A stretch of DNA of 64,000 nucleotides from Proteles cristata cristata (GCA_017311185.1 JAESUZ010005462.1:558001-622000), one strand, 5' to 3'. Numbered from the stretch's first letter, positions 18,865 through 31,296 are shown. Notes: generated by a model from the sequence alone, not told the origin. Program-made: numbers and translations.

Positions 18865-21800
18865 ATATAGTAGGAAGAAAATTGATCATTCAGCAGAGAG
18901 AAGAGATCACTGCAAGAGCCAAGTTGTTGAGTAGGCAAGAGAAGGTGGAAGTCAATAATGAGTCGCCCTGGATGGGAGCAGAGAGAATTCGTCCACTGGG
19001 TAAGAAAGGAGGACACAGAGGCAGGTTGGGTTGTAGATTTGCTGATGAAAAAAATGTGCTAGTGCCTTCTCACACTTGTCTTTCTCAGTAAAGTCAGCCA
19101 TCTGTGTCGGGGCAGGAGTGTGTGGCATATGCATAGCTACTGGAGAAGCAACCATGTTTTATTGAGAACACTCCAAGAGAAGAGAAAATTATTTCCCTAG
19201 GAACTAATAATTGCTGGATTCTTCCTTCTTTGAGTGCACAGCATGTTGTTTAAGCCACCTACTATAGTTCAACACATCTTAGAGTTCTTGATGTGTGCAG
19301 ATTATGAGTTGTAAATTACTCAAAGATGGGAAGTGTCTTGTGTATATTTGTATCTCTGACAGTAAACAGCTCAGTCGATAGCAAGTAATAAATATTGAAT
19401 TCAAATGAATTTTTATCGTAGTTATATAATCTTTACTTTCTAAAAAATTTGCCTCATACAACTAGTAATGCTCCAAGAACTGGCTGGTGGGATTAGAATG
19501 TAGACAAAATCATAGATGCACTATTAACTATGATGTAGCAAACACTTCTAATTTTTCCAAAAATGATCGTATCAATAAAACTATAATATAAACCAGCACT
19601 TCTCAAACTTCAGTCTCCATATGAATCAGCCAATGGTATTGTTAAAATGCAAATTATGACTTGGTAAATTTGAGTTGGGCTTGAGATTCTTCATTTTTCA
19701 CAAGATCCCAAGCAATGATGATGCTGTTCATCCACAATCTGACTAATAAAGTTCCAGATCCACAAAAGATTGTGTTGCATAAGGAGTTGAAGAGTTTCGG
19801 CAAAGAGCCAATAAGTTCATTACTCAAGGTGGGAGGGAGTTCTCAGGAAGGGAGTGGTAAAAGAGAGCATACTTAACAAGTTGCACATGACTTTATCAAG
19901 CCAGGATGGAGAACCGTAAGAATCAGTAGCATGTTATGGGTACGGAATTCAAAATGGCCTTGGTAGCTTGGAGACATGAAGAGAAACCAATAAAAGTAAA
20001 GTTCAGAAGACACAAAGGGCATTGTACTTGCAAAGTAAAAGTAAAAGCCCAACCTGTCAAATCTGTGGTGAGCAATGATAGGGTAGATGCATGTAGAGCT
20101 GAAAAATATCTAAAAATCATGTGGGCCTTGGGTTCATCATGAATCAGAAAAAAAAAAAAAAAAAGCTCTGGTTTTGAAATCAAGTATAAATGTAGACCAC
20201 ACAATTAGCAACCACAAAGCAGTCCCTGTTATATTTAGCACTGTTCAGAACCTTGCCAGAATTCTGCATCCAGCGTTGAATTGCATGAATCTACAAAGAT
20301 ACAGAGAAGTCAGAAAAGTTCAGGTGAGAGCTTCCTCAAGAATGATTAAAAGATTGAGAAATAGGATTTAGTGGTTAGAGGGGAAGGTTGCATGGTAATT
20401 TAATAATAGCATTTTGTTTTTCCACAAAAGGGATGTGTTTTGCAGGGAGGGGTGAGTAGTACTTCCATATTTCTCTTGACTGACTAAGACAAAATGCTTT
20501 TACAGTACTCCAATGGTGATTTTGGTTGGATATAAAATAGTCCCTCATAAAGAGGGAGGATTGTCAGGCATTAGAATGTGCTATCAAGGGAAGCTCTTGA
20601 ATATTTTTCCTCCAGAGGGCTTTCCCTGTTTGTTGGGAATTTTTAGTAAAGCCCAATGTGAAGACAGAGAGATGACATAGTCAAAATTGTGAGCACTATC
20701 CACCAGTGGCACTTGGGGCCCCTGAGGACCAAAATGGTTGATAAAGTTGAGGTTGGTTACTTTCATTCTCAGGATGTCCTGGTGATTCTGGAAGGTGGCA
20801 GGGATAGGGGATTACTGACTGGTGTTGTTGCCAAGCCTGCTGGGAAGATTCAGTGAGTCAAGGATTATGGAGTGTGTGTGGAAGAGTCCAGGTAAGGTTC
20901 CAGGGGCTTAATGCCTGCAATCTCTGGTCTGGTGTCTCAGAGCCAGCCAACAACACCATGTCAGTGAAGTGGAGTTATTGCTGGTGGACAGCTAACCTGG
21001 AAGACTGAGGTCACATCAATGTCTCACAGCAGGATTCACATACAGCATATTCATATGGCTGCCTGGCAAGTAACATACATGGATGGACTGGTCAGGTGGG
21101 TGAAAAGCAAGGTGTGGTAGGGGCTGGAGAGCTCATTCTAAAGGAAGCAGCAACTGATCAGATCCAAGTGATTGCCACTGTTTGGGCAAGATGGCACCAC
21201 ATTATCAGATCTCCTGAGCCTTCAAGAGAAGTCAGGTGTCTGGATATCTTAATTTAAAAATGTATTAGCAAATAATAAAAATTCCAAAAGTCCCCATGTG
21301 GGCCAACACCAGGCAGACCAAGCAAGCAAATACAGCTGTATCTGGATTTGATCTACAGGTTCTGGTACATGTTTGGGGTCAGACACCTCCCAAGTAAACC
21401 TAGAACTGATCTGTGACTCATAAGAGAGAACCCTGGGGAGCTCAAACCCAGAGGGACAGTGCCAACTATAGTAGCTATCATGATTTCTCCGTGTCCGCCC
21501 AGAGCCAACATTACAAAAGTTTCTCTGGTAAGACTTATTAGTAAGGTACTTAAGACAGATGTTTGACTCTAAATCAACTGGATAGGTGCAGCTGTGTAGA
21601 TGTGTCTCACAGTTCACTCCTAAGATGCCAGATAACTGCCCTTTCCCACATAAAAGATGCAAAACAATTCCCAACAATCAGAGAAACCCAAGCTTCTGGA
21701 CTTTTATATCAACTTCACTTCAGGCTTGCTCATTGTCATGGCAACACCCATCGGGCTGCTTCCTTAAGGGCTGTGGATGTGTTTGGGATGAGAAAACTCC

Positions 21801-22687
21801 ACCTTATCAAGAGCAGGCATTCTGAACAAAAACAGGTAGAAGCTGGGAACCACACATCATCATAAACTGAGAACCTTGCAGGAAAAATGGTTCTCGCTCA
21901 TAGGACGTGTTGAGTGGTGCCTGTTGGCTGCCTCTCTGGGTGTAGAGTGTACTAGGGAGGGAATGGGAAGCGGGAGGAAGCTACCCTTGCCTTCTCGGAG
22001 CTCTTGTACACAAGGGTGACACATTGGTTTTTGTTGTTGTTTTGTCTTGTTTTATGAGCCTCCACTAAATAATAAGATTTTACCAAATATCACTTCTTGA
22101 GGCCTGCGGTAAGCTGATAACATGCTAGGTGCTGGGAGTCCAATGTCACAGGAACTCCATGATTTCTGCTTCCAAAGTATTGGCCTTGGGAAGAGCTGGA
22201 CAAATGGGAAAACAATTTCTATTCTGCTCAGTTCTTTAACACAGTTGGAGTTCACTGCGATGGAACATTTGAAGTGTTTTATTTTTGTTTGTTTTCTTTT
22301 CCATGTATTTTATGAGATCAAAATAAGACAGAAAAGCTGGTAGGATGTCTCTGAGTGTTCCTTCTGCTACCAGGAAAGAATTTTGTTTTATTTCTGTGTT
22401 CAGTAGAAATAATTGTAAATTCTGAGCTTCACAGAATACTGTCACAAAAAGCAGGTTCAGGAATAATTCTATCAGAGTTCTGTAGTTTTCTTTGGCCTGA
22501 AAAAGAACCTAATTAGTTAAATGTTAGACTGTTGCTAAGGTGAACATACTAGGGGATAATCTTTTGGGGAGAAATGTTACACACAATAACAGAATTATTT
22601 CTTTATTCATGAAATATGTGAGTGTCTAGATATTAACCTGTGTATTCTCAGGACATAAAGTGTTTGTTCTCAAAAGTTTATAATAAT
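18865..22687. other. Mostly unassigned sequence with a few old repeats
   Basis: 19300-19412 resembles a sense L2 3' end (…AACAGCTCAGTCGATAGCAA then AATAAATATTGAAT). 20148-20164 is a poly(A) run. 20200-20375 has wording like old LINE/CR1-type repeats, unassigned. 20800-21890 is unassigned and contains a 142-codon minus-strand frame (21249-21677) matching nothing I know. GTCATGGCAAC at 21737-21747 resembles half of an RFX-type site, which may be chance. Confidence 0.35.
19597..19745 (-). mobile_element. MER5A-like hAT-Charlie remnant
   Basis: Text such as CAGCACTTCTCAAACTTCAG then 'catatgaatcagccaatggtattgttaaaatgcaaatt' and a 'gagattcttcatttttcacaagatcccaagcaatgatgatgctg' stretch follows MER5A order in antisense orientation. 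Confidence 0.65.
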
Positions 22688-22905
22688 AATAATTTTGTTG
22701 AGGGTTTATCCTGTGCCAGACCCTATGCACACAATTTTGTTTGTCCCAGAAACCCTTTCTGAAATCATCAATGTTATTATTTCCATTTTATGGATGAAAT
22801 TTGAAGCTGTAAGAATATGCCTAAGACCATATAACTAGCAAGTGACTGGACAGGGATACTCTGCCATCAAGGCTTATAATTTAACCACTGCTCTATCCTG
22901 TCTCC
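22688..22905 (-). mobile_element. MIR element
   Basis: Antisense MIR: 'gttgagggtttatcctgtgccagaccctatgcac', then 'tattatttccattttatggatgaaatttgaagctg', then 'catataactagcaagtgactggacaggga'. About 215 bp. Confidence 0.85.
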
Positions 22906-23824
22906 TTTAGGTTTAATATGAGAGATGAAATTTGCACACAAGTAAAAACAAAGCATTTCTGATTGCTCCAATCAGAAGTAACCTCTTGTTCCAGAGACAG
23001 ATTTTTCAGTTATCGTTGAAGCTGGCTGTGTTTATCCTCTGACAGAGAACTTGACTTCTGAAAACAACCCAAAGTTCTTGGCACCAAGCCTAGTGAATGT
23101 GCTGTTTAATACCACTTCGAGTCTAAAATGTGGTGAGACTTAAGTATTCTCACTGACTTGCAAATGTTTCTAAAGGAGGTGTTTAGAAATATTTTATTCG
23201 ATGATAGAAGAAAGTATTGACTCCCTGGAGGCAACTATTGTAAAGGGAACTTGAAGATGTCTGCATGGTAGTGGCCAATGAGGATTTTCCCTTTTACTGA
23301 GGGAAAATTTATTTGCATCCCTTGCCCTCAAGGAATGAATGACCTCCCCATGTACTGGGCATAGTATTGTGGTTCCATAGGCAGCATATTGATGGGCTGA
23401 TTGCATGATGCCATGACATCATCGCCTGAGAGTCAGAGGGTGCTTGCTCACCTCCCTTTTTTTGTTGTTGTTGTTCTTTGGAGAAAGGGGCTGAGCAATG
23501 GCCTGGGGCTCAAAACTTCCAGTTTGGCATGTGGTTCTCACAGAGCACCTCCTCCAGCTCCCTCTTTCTTACTTTGGCTTGGAATCTGGACTCTTTCTGG
23601 GCTTCTTAGACTGCTCTAGGATCATGGCAAGAGGATAGTGCTAATTGTAGCCTTCCTTCCCTTTGCCTCCCACCAGAGAGAAATAGCTACTTCAAGTGGT
23701 AAGCCAGATGGTAAGTCTTTTACTTCAAGAACCTTCCCTATTAGCATGCCTTACTTGGAATTTCAAAGCATGTACTTTCTCTCCTGCCTTTTTGTCAAGA
23801 GTTCTTAATCTATGATCCACATGG
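22906..23824. other. Unassigned sequence
   Basis: No gene or repeat recognised. It contains a short TTG-rich run near 23460-23475. Confidence 0.4.
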
Positions 23825-23945
23825 CTTAAGGCAGGTTTCTTAACCTTCCAAGACTCTGTTTCCTCATCTGTAAAATGGTGGTGGTGATGAAGGTGGGCCC
23901 ATAATGATATCTACCTCATCCAATTGTTATTTGGAAATGTACAGA
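23825..23945 (+). mobile_element. MIR element
   Basis: Sense MIR core: GGCAGGTTTCTTAACCTTCC followed by 'ctctgtttcctcatctgtaaaatggtggt' and 'gatatctacctcatccaattgtt'. Confidence 0.88.
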
Positions 23946-23957
23946 TTTGGATGCTTG

Positions 23958-24080
23958 ACTTGCCTTGAATCCACCTAATTTGGGCAAGCAACCTCAGTTT
24001 CCTAATCTGTACAATTGAAACAATGTCTCATATGTCATAGTTTTGTTGTAAGGATGAAAGAAAAGAATGTATGTACAGAA
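23958..24080 (+). mobile_element. Second MIR element in tandem
   Basis: Sense MIR wording again: GGGCAAGCAACCTCAGTTTC, then 'taatctgtacaattgaaacaatgtc', then 'catagttttgttgtaaggatgaaagaa'. It is more diverged than the copy just upstream. Confidence 0.75.
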
Positions 24081-24124
24081 TTAATTCAGATCCCAAAAAT
24101 ATTAACTGTGTTCTCTTGGAAGTC

Positions 24125-24298
24125 CATTGGTGGCTTTAGAGGGATGTGATCCATGAATCTTCTAAAATTATATGCAAAAATTTATGTGTGTGTTATGTGC
24201 ACATTTTCCAGGGCAGAGTTCTGTAACACTCATCTGATTCTTGAAGAATTCAAACCTCTTCCCTCCCCACCACCAAAGTTGAGAACCACCACTCTAGA
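24125..24298 (+). mobile_element. hAT-type MER remnant
   Basis: 'gaatcttctaaaattatatgcaaaaatttatgtgtg', then 'gcacattttccagggcagag', ending AAAGTTGAGAACCACCA. This is the order of a mammalian hAT MITE whose subfamily I cannot fix. A sibling lies at 49890-50088. Confidence 0.6.
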
Positions 24299-24429
24299 TG
24301 CTAAAATATGAAAAACTACCAAATACCCTGATGCAACCTCCAGAATGGGGTTGAAAATTGACTCTGTCCATGCTCTTGCTCTGATGATTGAGCTCAAAAC
24401 CTTGTAAATGATTCTATTTTCTACCTATG

Positions 24430-24566
24430 TCCAGCTCCCAAACCCATACCTTTCCTTCATGGCCATTTATTATCTGTGTGCCTGTTGCATATTGTGGCCA
24501 TCTGCCTTTCTGACTAGACTATAAGCTCTTTGAAGGCAAGGACTTAATCATTCTTGTGTCTTCAAC
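24430..24566 (+). mobile_element. L2 LINE 3' region
   Basis: 'tctgactagactataagctctttgaaggcaaggactta' followed by 'cttgtgtcttcaacag' matches the sense L2 3' end. Confidence 0.65.
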
Positions 24567-25429
24567 AGTGGGAAAGTAAGCATGGCTCTAAACCAGGTGG
24601 GTGCTCTGGAAACCCACATGAGATGATTGATGGTGAAGTAACCAGTTGTCTGGGTTCATCAGAGCAGGGTGTGGAGAAACCTCCAGGAGCCATTGCTCTG
24701 CAGTTCAAGTTGAGAGAAGCCTTGAAACTTTCGTATCCAGATTCCAGTTTCAGGCTGAACTAATTTCCATCCCCCCATGGGACAACAAGTTTTTCTCCAG
24801 TGTGATTGCTAGTACAGGTTGGGACAGGTTGGTAAAAAGTTGAAATAACAACTTGGCTTGCAAATGCATTGGCTAGTTTTGCTGAGGCAATTTTTGTGGA
24901 AAGAGAAAAAGGCAGAACAAGTAATGCCTGTTCTGCATTGAGAAAATATAATTGTAGTTGGGCTAAAAGGAAATTTTTGGTTGGCTTGCTCAAATGATTC
25001 AGGGAAAATTGGTGGCTTTTTTGGCTGGTAGGTCTGGAATCATGACATGATATTCTGCTCAACTCAGGAAAATGGTTTTTGGAATTTAAGATTTTAAGTA
25101 GAAGGAAAAGAGCTTTTTCAGGGAAAGGAGATGTTCAAAGTACTAGCAATAGGTTAAAGAAAAGTGAACCCTACTAACTTGGGTAAAATTCAGAGCAAGC
25201 ATTATCTTTTCTGTTTCTATCTTTTCCTACCATATTTCTTCTGAGCCATAGTAGTGGAAAGACTTCTTGGTTGTTATTTTGTTCCCAGAATTTATATATC
25301 ACACCAGAAAAGGTGAAGTAGTTCATGGAATCCTTGATTTCCCTTCACTTTTCAGGTTATAAATTAACTTTCCCTCTTAAGAAGTTACATAAACATACAT
25401 AAGAATCTGAAGACTAAGAGAAAAAAGTC
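24567..25429. other. Unassigned sequence
   Basis: No gene, RNA or named repeat recognised. The open frames here are short and unlike known proteins. Confidence 0.4.
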
Positions 25430-25880
25430 ACTTAAAAATTGGCCACCTAAGTCATGTAATCCCTTACTCACTGTTAACATTTTTAAAGTATTTTTTCCTT
25501 GTGCATATAACTTAAAACTTGTAATGATAGTTTACATATAACTCAGTATTTTGAAATTTTCAGTTAACCATTCACATAAACATGTTTTTTGATGAGAAAT
25601 GGTCTTTATAAAAATCATGGCTAGTGGTTGTATAACATTTTATTGAGTATATGTACCATATTCTCCTATGGATGAATATTTAGATAGTTTCTCTAGTGTG
25701 CTGTTATATCAAATGCCAAAGTGAACATCTTAGTGCATGAAAGTCTTTTACAGTTTGAATGATTTTCCTAACATGGCTCCCAGAAGTAAAATTAGAGTTC
25801 TGGATCAGTGAGCGAAAAGGTTTCAATGCTCTTCATGTGACTTCCCCAATGCTCTCCAAAAGGTTGTACCAGCTGATCCT
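25430..25880 (-). mobile_element. Ancient LINE-1 (L1M class) antisense fragment
   Basis: 'tcccttactcactgttaacattttt', 'tattgagtatatgtaccatattctcctatggatgaatatttag', and 'ttccccaatgctctccaaaaggttgtaccag' are the antisense L1M 3' wording in the correct order. Noncoding. Confidence 0.7.
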
Positions 25881-26765
25881 GGCAAAAGCAGTAGATGAAG
25901 GTTCCAGGATTTTCAGTAGAGTTTTTATTTAAATGGTGATATAAACTCCCTGAAATAGCCTCCTGATGAGCTGCTACCTCCAGGGAACAAGTAGGAGGAG
26001 GTAGGAATACCTCATGGGTCACCAAAAAGAATCTAGAATCATGTTCTTACCTTCTCTCCAAGAGGATTTCCTTTGCTTGTGGAGCAGAACAAAGTTGGGG
26101 CATTCTAAAGCACTAAACCAGAGTAGGAAGAGGAGAACACAATTCAGACTATAATTAGACTCTTGAGACAAGATTCTGCCTATTGTTGCTTCTTGTGTGG
26201 CCCACTGTATGAGGAAGGGAAGCCTCTGTTTGTGTCAGTTCTCAGTTTTTCTAGGGGCACTTTATTAGGCTAGCGGTCAAAGGCAATCAATAGTTATTGT
26301 TCTGCCAATTATGTCCATAGATAAGTAGTATGCATTTCAGTACCCAGAAGACTGGAGAGAGTAGGCATTTAATATGTATTTGTTGAGAGCAAGAATGAGT
26401 GAATAGTAGAAGGGAAGCTAGCAGGTGCCTTATTTCTTTTGAGGCATGTGGTAGACTTTGCTGTTTGCCAATTAAATATGTATTTCCCTCACTGAACTTT
26501 GATTTTATTTGTGGCTACAGGGTACCAGTGAAATAACTCATTTCCACAGGATCCTTGATCTAGGCAAAATGAGTCTACGGGTCATGGGACACAGTTTGGA
26601 TCAATGGACTGTGCAGATGTAATCTCAGTTCTAGGAAGCTGTGTTTCTTCTTCCTGTTTTTCTTTTTTGTGAGACTGGAGGTGGAAGGGCTCTCTTACCA
26701 TCCAAGGATAACAAAGGTGAGGATGAAGTCACAAGCTAAAGAGGTCAGAGAATAAAGAAATGGGG
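25881..26765. other. Unassigned sequence with an L2 tip
   Basis: 26330-26402 (GAGTAGGCATTTAATATGTA then TTTGTTGAGAGCAAGAATGA) resembles the L2 3' terminus. Nothing else is recognised. Confidence 0.4.
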
Positions 26766-26766
26766 A

Positions 26767-26965
26767 GGAGTGTCTAGGTGGCTCAGTGGATTGAGCATCT
26801 GAATGGAGTTTTCAAGCCCAGGTCATGATCTCGCAGTTTGTGAGTTCAAGCCCTGAGTTGGGCTCTGTGCTGATAGCACAGAACCTGCTTGGGATTTCCT
26901 CTCTCTTGGGCCTCTACCCCTGCTTATTGTCTTTCTCAAAAATAAACAAATAAAGATAAAAAGAA
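26767..26965 (+). mobile_element. Older CAN-SINE subtype
   Basis: Plus-strand SINE with a degraded head (GGAGTGTCTAGGTGGCTCAG, about 26765) and a 'gcttgggatttcctctctctt' body typical of the older subtype. Flanked by AAAGAAATGGGGA (26754-26766) and AAAGAAATGAGAA (26966-26978), two mismatches. Confidence 0.88.
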
Positions 26966-26978
26966 AAAGAAATGAGAA

Positions 26979-28735
26979 AATGAGATGCCATCGAGGTTGC
27001 TGCATCATCCCAGGGCATTACATGTTTGAGAAAGTTAAACCCTTTTTAGATAAGCCATTGTGTTTGAGGTTTTAGTTACAATAGCTGAATATCATCCTTA
27101 CTGATGCAAGGAACTTGAAGCCTGTGGAGTTCATCTTGTCCAAGATCACAATGATAGTGTAGGACAGAAATGAGATCAGAACCCAGGTCAACTTAATTAA
27201 TTCAACTCTCTGATTTCCCCCAATGCCGCTTCTGCTGGTATCAATTTTAGATTGGAAGCATCCTCAAAAGTACACTGAGATTAAATGCATTTTCAAATAT
27301 TTTTGGAAGATATTTGATAATATTTTTATAAATACTAGTTTCTGACTGATTTGGTGGACAAAGGGTACCTGAAGAGGTATTCTACACTTCTGAACACAAG
27401 GGTTTTGCTTTTATAATATCTGCTCTAGTCTAAACATGAGCTGTTAGAGGGATATTTACTTAGTAGAAGAGACAATAAAAGAGTTCCATTATGTCTGTTA
27501 ACTCTGCCCTCATATTTCACAGAAAATTGGAAATCAAATCTGATGAATTTGATTTGGGATTTGATATTTCAAAACTTTGACATGGCCTTCCCTATGTTTT
27601 TTATTTTTAGAGAACTCCGAAAAGGCTGGGGCTACAACTGCCAGTGTGTATTTCCTTGATGTTCTCTCACTGTGTGAAAGTAGGGACCCTTTGGCAATAT
27701 TTCTCAAAGAATTTCTTTTAAATGACATTTGAAAAACATCTACAGTGTTCAAGCAGTTTTGTTCCTGGATAAATAGTCCTCTACTTTATGGAAGAGACCA
27801 GATAAACAAGAGAATGAGGGTCAAGTTCATGTGGTGTCTCATTTGCTGAGATGACCCAGCAGGGAAGCATTTCTATAAATCAACATTTGGAAACCACAGA
27901 GAAAACTACTCTGGAGTTTTGCACCTGGTGCATTTGTCAGCAACAGGTAATTTCCCAAGGGTAGGATAAAGCAAAGCAAATGTTTTAGTCTATTCTTTGG
28001 GAGTCAGACTACATTTCGGAAAACAGTGTAAGAATGTGGTTCAGACAGTCCCATCAATATCCTACTCCTTACTATATTCATCCGTTTTATTTTTTTAATG
28101 TAGTTGTACTCACTTTCATTGTTGGTCTTCATATGTTAATACATATGTCAGATAACTTCTTCCAACTGAGTTGTTTACTCAATCTGTTCTTCTTTTCATA
28201 TTCTTCATTAGCCAAAAGTCCAAAGACATGGATGTTATGGGATACTGAATAAATAACTCTTTACTTTTGCCCTGTTCTTCTGCTGTAACTGAGAAGTTGT
28301 GCCCAAAACAAGGCCATGTTCTGGAGTGATGTTGCTGTTGTGCTGCCAACTTGCTCACAGCCATGGTTATGGTCAACATGTAGGGTGGCAAAGTGGACAC
28401 ATGGAAAGCCCACGATGACGCATACCACTGATCATGCTACATCTGGAACATGACTTGTCTCTGGATTCCATAGTTATGGGGGCAATAAATGTTCTTCTGG
28501 TTAAACTAGTTGAATCAGATGCCTACACATGACAGCCAAGAACACTGATACATTTAGGAAGGGCTGAACAAACCCTTGAATCAACCCAGGCAACCATCTG
28601 TGATGTCACATTTGCTGGCAGCCTGCAGGAACAGCCTGTCCAAACCACATCCATTCCTTACTACTTGAAAAATGACAACTGCTAGTGACCCTGCAGGCTA
28701 TGGCTACCATATTTAGCAAGTAAACACAGAGGGTA
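26979..28735. other. Mostly unassigned sequence
   Basis: 27140-27225 resembles antisense MIR (CCAAGATCACAATGATAGTG...AGATCAGAACCCAGGTC). 28030-28140 shares wording with 11420-11550. The rest is not recognised and holds no long frame. Confidence 0.4.
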
Positions 28736-28864
28736 CCCAGTTAAATTTGAATTTCAGATACGCAATGAATAATTTTTATAGTATAAGCCTGTTCCAAATA
28801 TTGCACAGGACAACTAATACTAAAAAATTATTCCTTGCATATCTGAAATCCAAATTTAACTGGG
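28736..28864. repeat. 129-bp near-perfect palindrome (foldback element)
   Basis: The left arm starts CCCAGTTAAATTTGAATTTC (28736-28755) and the right arm ends GAAATCCAAATTTAACTGGG (28845-28864), its reverse complement with one mismatch. The complementarity continues inward (CAGATACGCAATGAATAATT against AATTATTCCTTGCATATCTG) to a centre near 28800. It recalls a widespread mammalian palindromic MITE whose name I cannot fix. No protein. It would form a long hairpin in RNA or single-stranded DNA. Confidence 0.9.
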
Positions 28865-28987
28865 CATCTTGTATTTTATCTGGCAATCCAACTGCAGTCT
28901 CCTTAGGAGACTTCTGAGGTGCTTTTAGAGGTACATGGGTCCTGGCCATCCTGGGGTCCTGCAACCGTATTTGTCTGTGACTTACTT

Positions 28988-28989
28988 AC

Positions 28990-29042
<53 letters not shown>

Positions 29043-29205
29043 GAGATGGGAGAGGAGCAGAGAAAGAGGGAGACAGAGAATCTTAAGCAGGCTCCACGCT
29101 CAGCATGGAGCCCAACATGGGTCTCAGTTGCATGAACTGCAAGATCATAACCTGAACTGAAATCGGAGTTGGATGCTCAACCAATTGAGCCACCCAGGTG
29201 CCCCA
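28988..29205 (-). mobile_element. CAN-SINE with a microsatellite in place of its tail
   Basis: Minus-strand SINE with the head at 29187-29204 (GGGGCACCTGGGTGGCTC). The usual T-rich tail complement has become a TATC repeat. The flanks TGTCTGTGACTTACTT (28972-28987) and TGTCTGGGACTTATTT (29206-29221) are a 16-bp duplication with two mismatches. Confidence 0.93.
28991..29042. repeat. (TATC)13 tetranucleotide microsatellite
   Basis: Thirteen uninterrupted TATC units grown from the SINE A-tail. Its length and purity make it a probable polymorphic STR. Confidence 0.97.
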
Positions 29206-30914
29206 TGTCTGGGACTTATTTTTAAAGACCTTTGTCTAGGTGAGCCATTTTGCAAGTTAATGAAGAATAACAGTGTTTCTCACTGGACATTGGGCTCTTC
29301 CTTGGTGGGTTCAGGTGAGTCTTCGGCTCCCTTATCCCTCCTTCTCTGCATCATTCTCCACCTCTTGTCACATGCCCTTTCCCAATTTCCAGGAACCTAG
29401 AGCTTCTCCCAATGTTATTCATCCATCAGAAACTCTCTTGGGCCTGCACTCCAAGTGCACTCCAGCATTCCTTCTTTCTTCTTGTGCACAACCCATCCTC
29501 ACCTAAGGTAACCACCAGGGGACTTGAGGTTGTAAAAGACTGACCAATGGGCTGGCTCCTCTGAGATTATCTGCTCTTTGGCTTATTTGCTGGAATGCTT
29601 CTCAGACTGGTCTCCTGGAAAGCAGCATGGCAAAGTGAAGACTTTGGGGCAGCAAGTGGATGTTTATTGCTACAGAAACTCTCAGCCTCTGGCATCTGCT
29701 CCTGGATTCTGGCATCTCATTCTGCTGATGGTCGTGGCTCAAGGGCTGGTCAGGACCCAGGCCCCACCTCTGGAGTCACCAAAGGGGGACTGGTCTCTCC
29801 ATAGCAACCTCTGCCGGCCCTTAATGGAAATGAAGGAACTTTCCTGTTCTCCGCAGTTGAGATAAAATTATACTCTTAAGAAGAAAATTTTCTTATTAGA
29901 AAAGGGAGGAAAATTAAAGCAAAGCAAATAATCCAAAGTCTATACATGGCTGTTTGCAGAGATCACTTTCTAGTCCTCACCTGCCACCACAGAGCAGTCT
30001 GCTTGGCACAGTCACAAGGAAGTCGGCCTTGGACCTTACTGATTTCTTCAACTCTCCTGGACTAGATGAGTACCCTGATATAAAATCAGGTGGTGCGCTC
30101 TGAGGTGTGACTCTCACTTGCTCCCTATACCTGTTTCTACCTGTCCCAGAAGGTCCTACTGGGCCACCTCAGCCCTCAGGGACCCTTTAAGTGAGAGGTC
30201 CACCTTCCTAACAGAGGAAAGATTCCCCTCTCTGGCTATGAAGGACCCATCTTCCTGGTCACCCTGCCCTCCTGGGCTCTCTGGTGCTTCCTGAGATTCC
30301 CCATGGCTCTTTCTCCCTTTCCCTTTGCCTGGCTTGCAAACCTCAGCAAAGGTGTGCATCCTCCCCAGAGACTCCAGGGCTGCCTAGAATCATGCAGCCT
30401 GGCAAGCAGCCCCCATCTTTCCTGGGATGTGTCTCATCCCAATGGTTTTCTGTCATAGCCAGAAATAGACTCACCTTCCTTCCCATGTCTCCCATCATCC
30501 CCACTCTCCTCTGGCCCACCCACTAGGTTCCCCCACTTTTGGTTGGTGAGAAGTTCTGGCTCTCAGTTCATCTGCTGCAAAGATAAATATCTTAATTACA
30601 GATGTCATAATCTTCAAAGAGCAGTCTGAAGTATTATGTTATTTGGTTACCAAACATGGATGGCTCCCTTCCCTGGGGTCATAATGGTAGTAAGAGGGTG
30701 GCAAGAAAAACCAGTTTGTCAACAAGAGAAACTTGGGAGATTCTCCAGGGTTCTAATTCCCATTCAACTGCCATATATCCAACATCTACATAGTGACCAA
30801 ATTGATGCCTTCTAACCGCTTTTTGAAAGGTGAGGAAGTGGAAACATTCATGTGTTCCCTTACCTCTGACCCCACACTGTCTTTATTATAGGGCTGTCAC
30901 CCTTATGTGTGTCT
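29206..30914. other. Unassigned sequence
   Basis: No repeat family recognised over about 1.7 kb. The frames (for example 29578-29865, 95 codons) match no known protein. No convincing pair of splice sites around a frame. Confidence 0.35.
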
Positions 30915-31296
30915 TTGTTATGGGCTGAATTATGTCTCCCCCACCAAATTCATATGTTGGAGCCCTCACCCTCAATACTTCAGCATGTGACTGTAATTGT
31001 AGATACAGTCTTTAAAGAGTCATTAAAGCAAAATGAGGTCATATGGGCCCTAATCCAATGTGACTGGGGTCTTTATAAGAAGTGGAAAACAGGACACAGA
31101 CACACACAGAGGGAAAATCGTGTGGACACAGGGAGAATGTGGCATCTACAGTCAAGGAGAGAGGGCCCAGGAGAAACACATCTGCCAAAACTTTGACCTC
31201 AGACTTCCAGCCTCCAGACCTGTGAGTAAATAGGCTTCAGCTTTTTAAGTCACTCAGTCCATGATACTTTGCTTTGGCAGCCAGAGTGGACTCATC
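30915..31296 (+). mobile_element. MLT1-type MaLR solo LTR
   Basis: Starts near GTTATGGGCTGAATTATGTC and continues 'ccctaatccaatgtgactggggtctttataagaag', 'gacttccagcctccagacctgtgagtaaata' and TTGGCAGCCAGAGTGGACTC, the sense order of MLT1. No internal region. Confidence 0.92.

Noticed and set aside
21249..21677. 142-codon minus-strand frame as a gene
   Set aside because: No family resemblance, no splice or promoter context, and it lies in sequence with other old repeat traces.
21737..21747. RFX/X-box regulatory site
   Set aside because: Only a half-site in unassigned sequence, with no promoter evidence; chance occurrence is likely.
28991..29042. Regular short repeats as a CRISPR-like array
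   Set aside because: A pure tetranucleotide microsatellite without spacers, in a mammalian genome.
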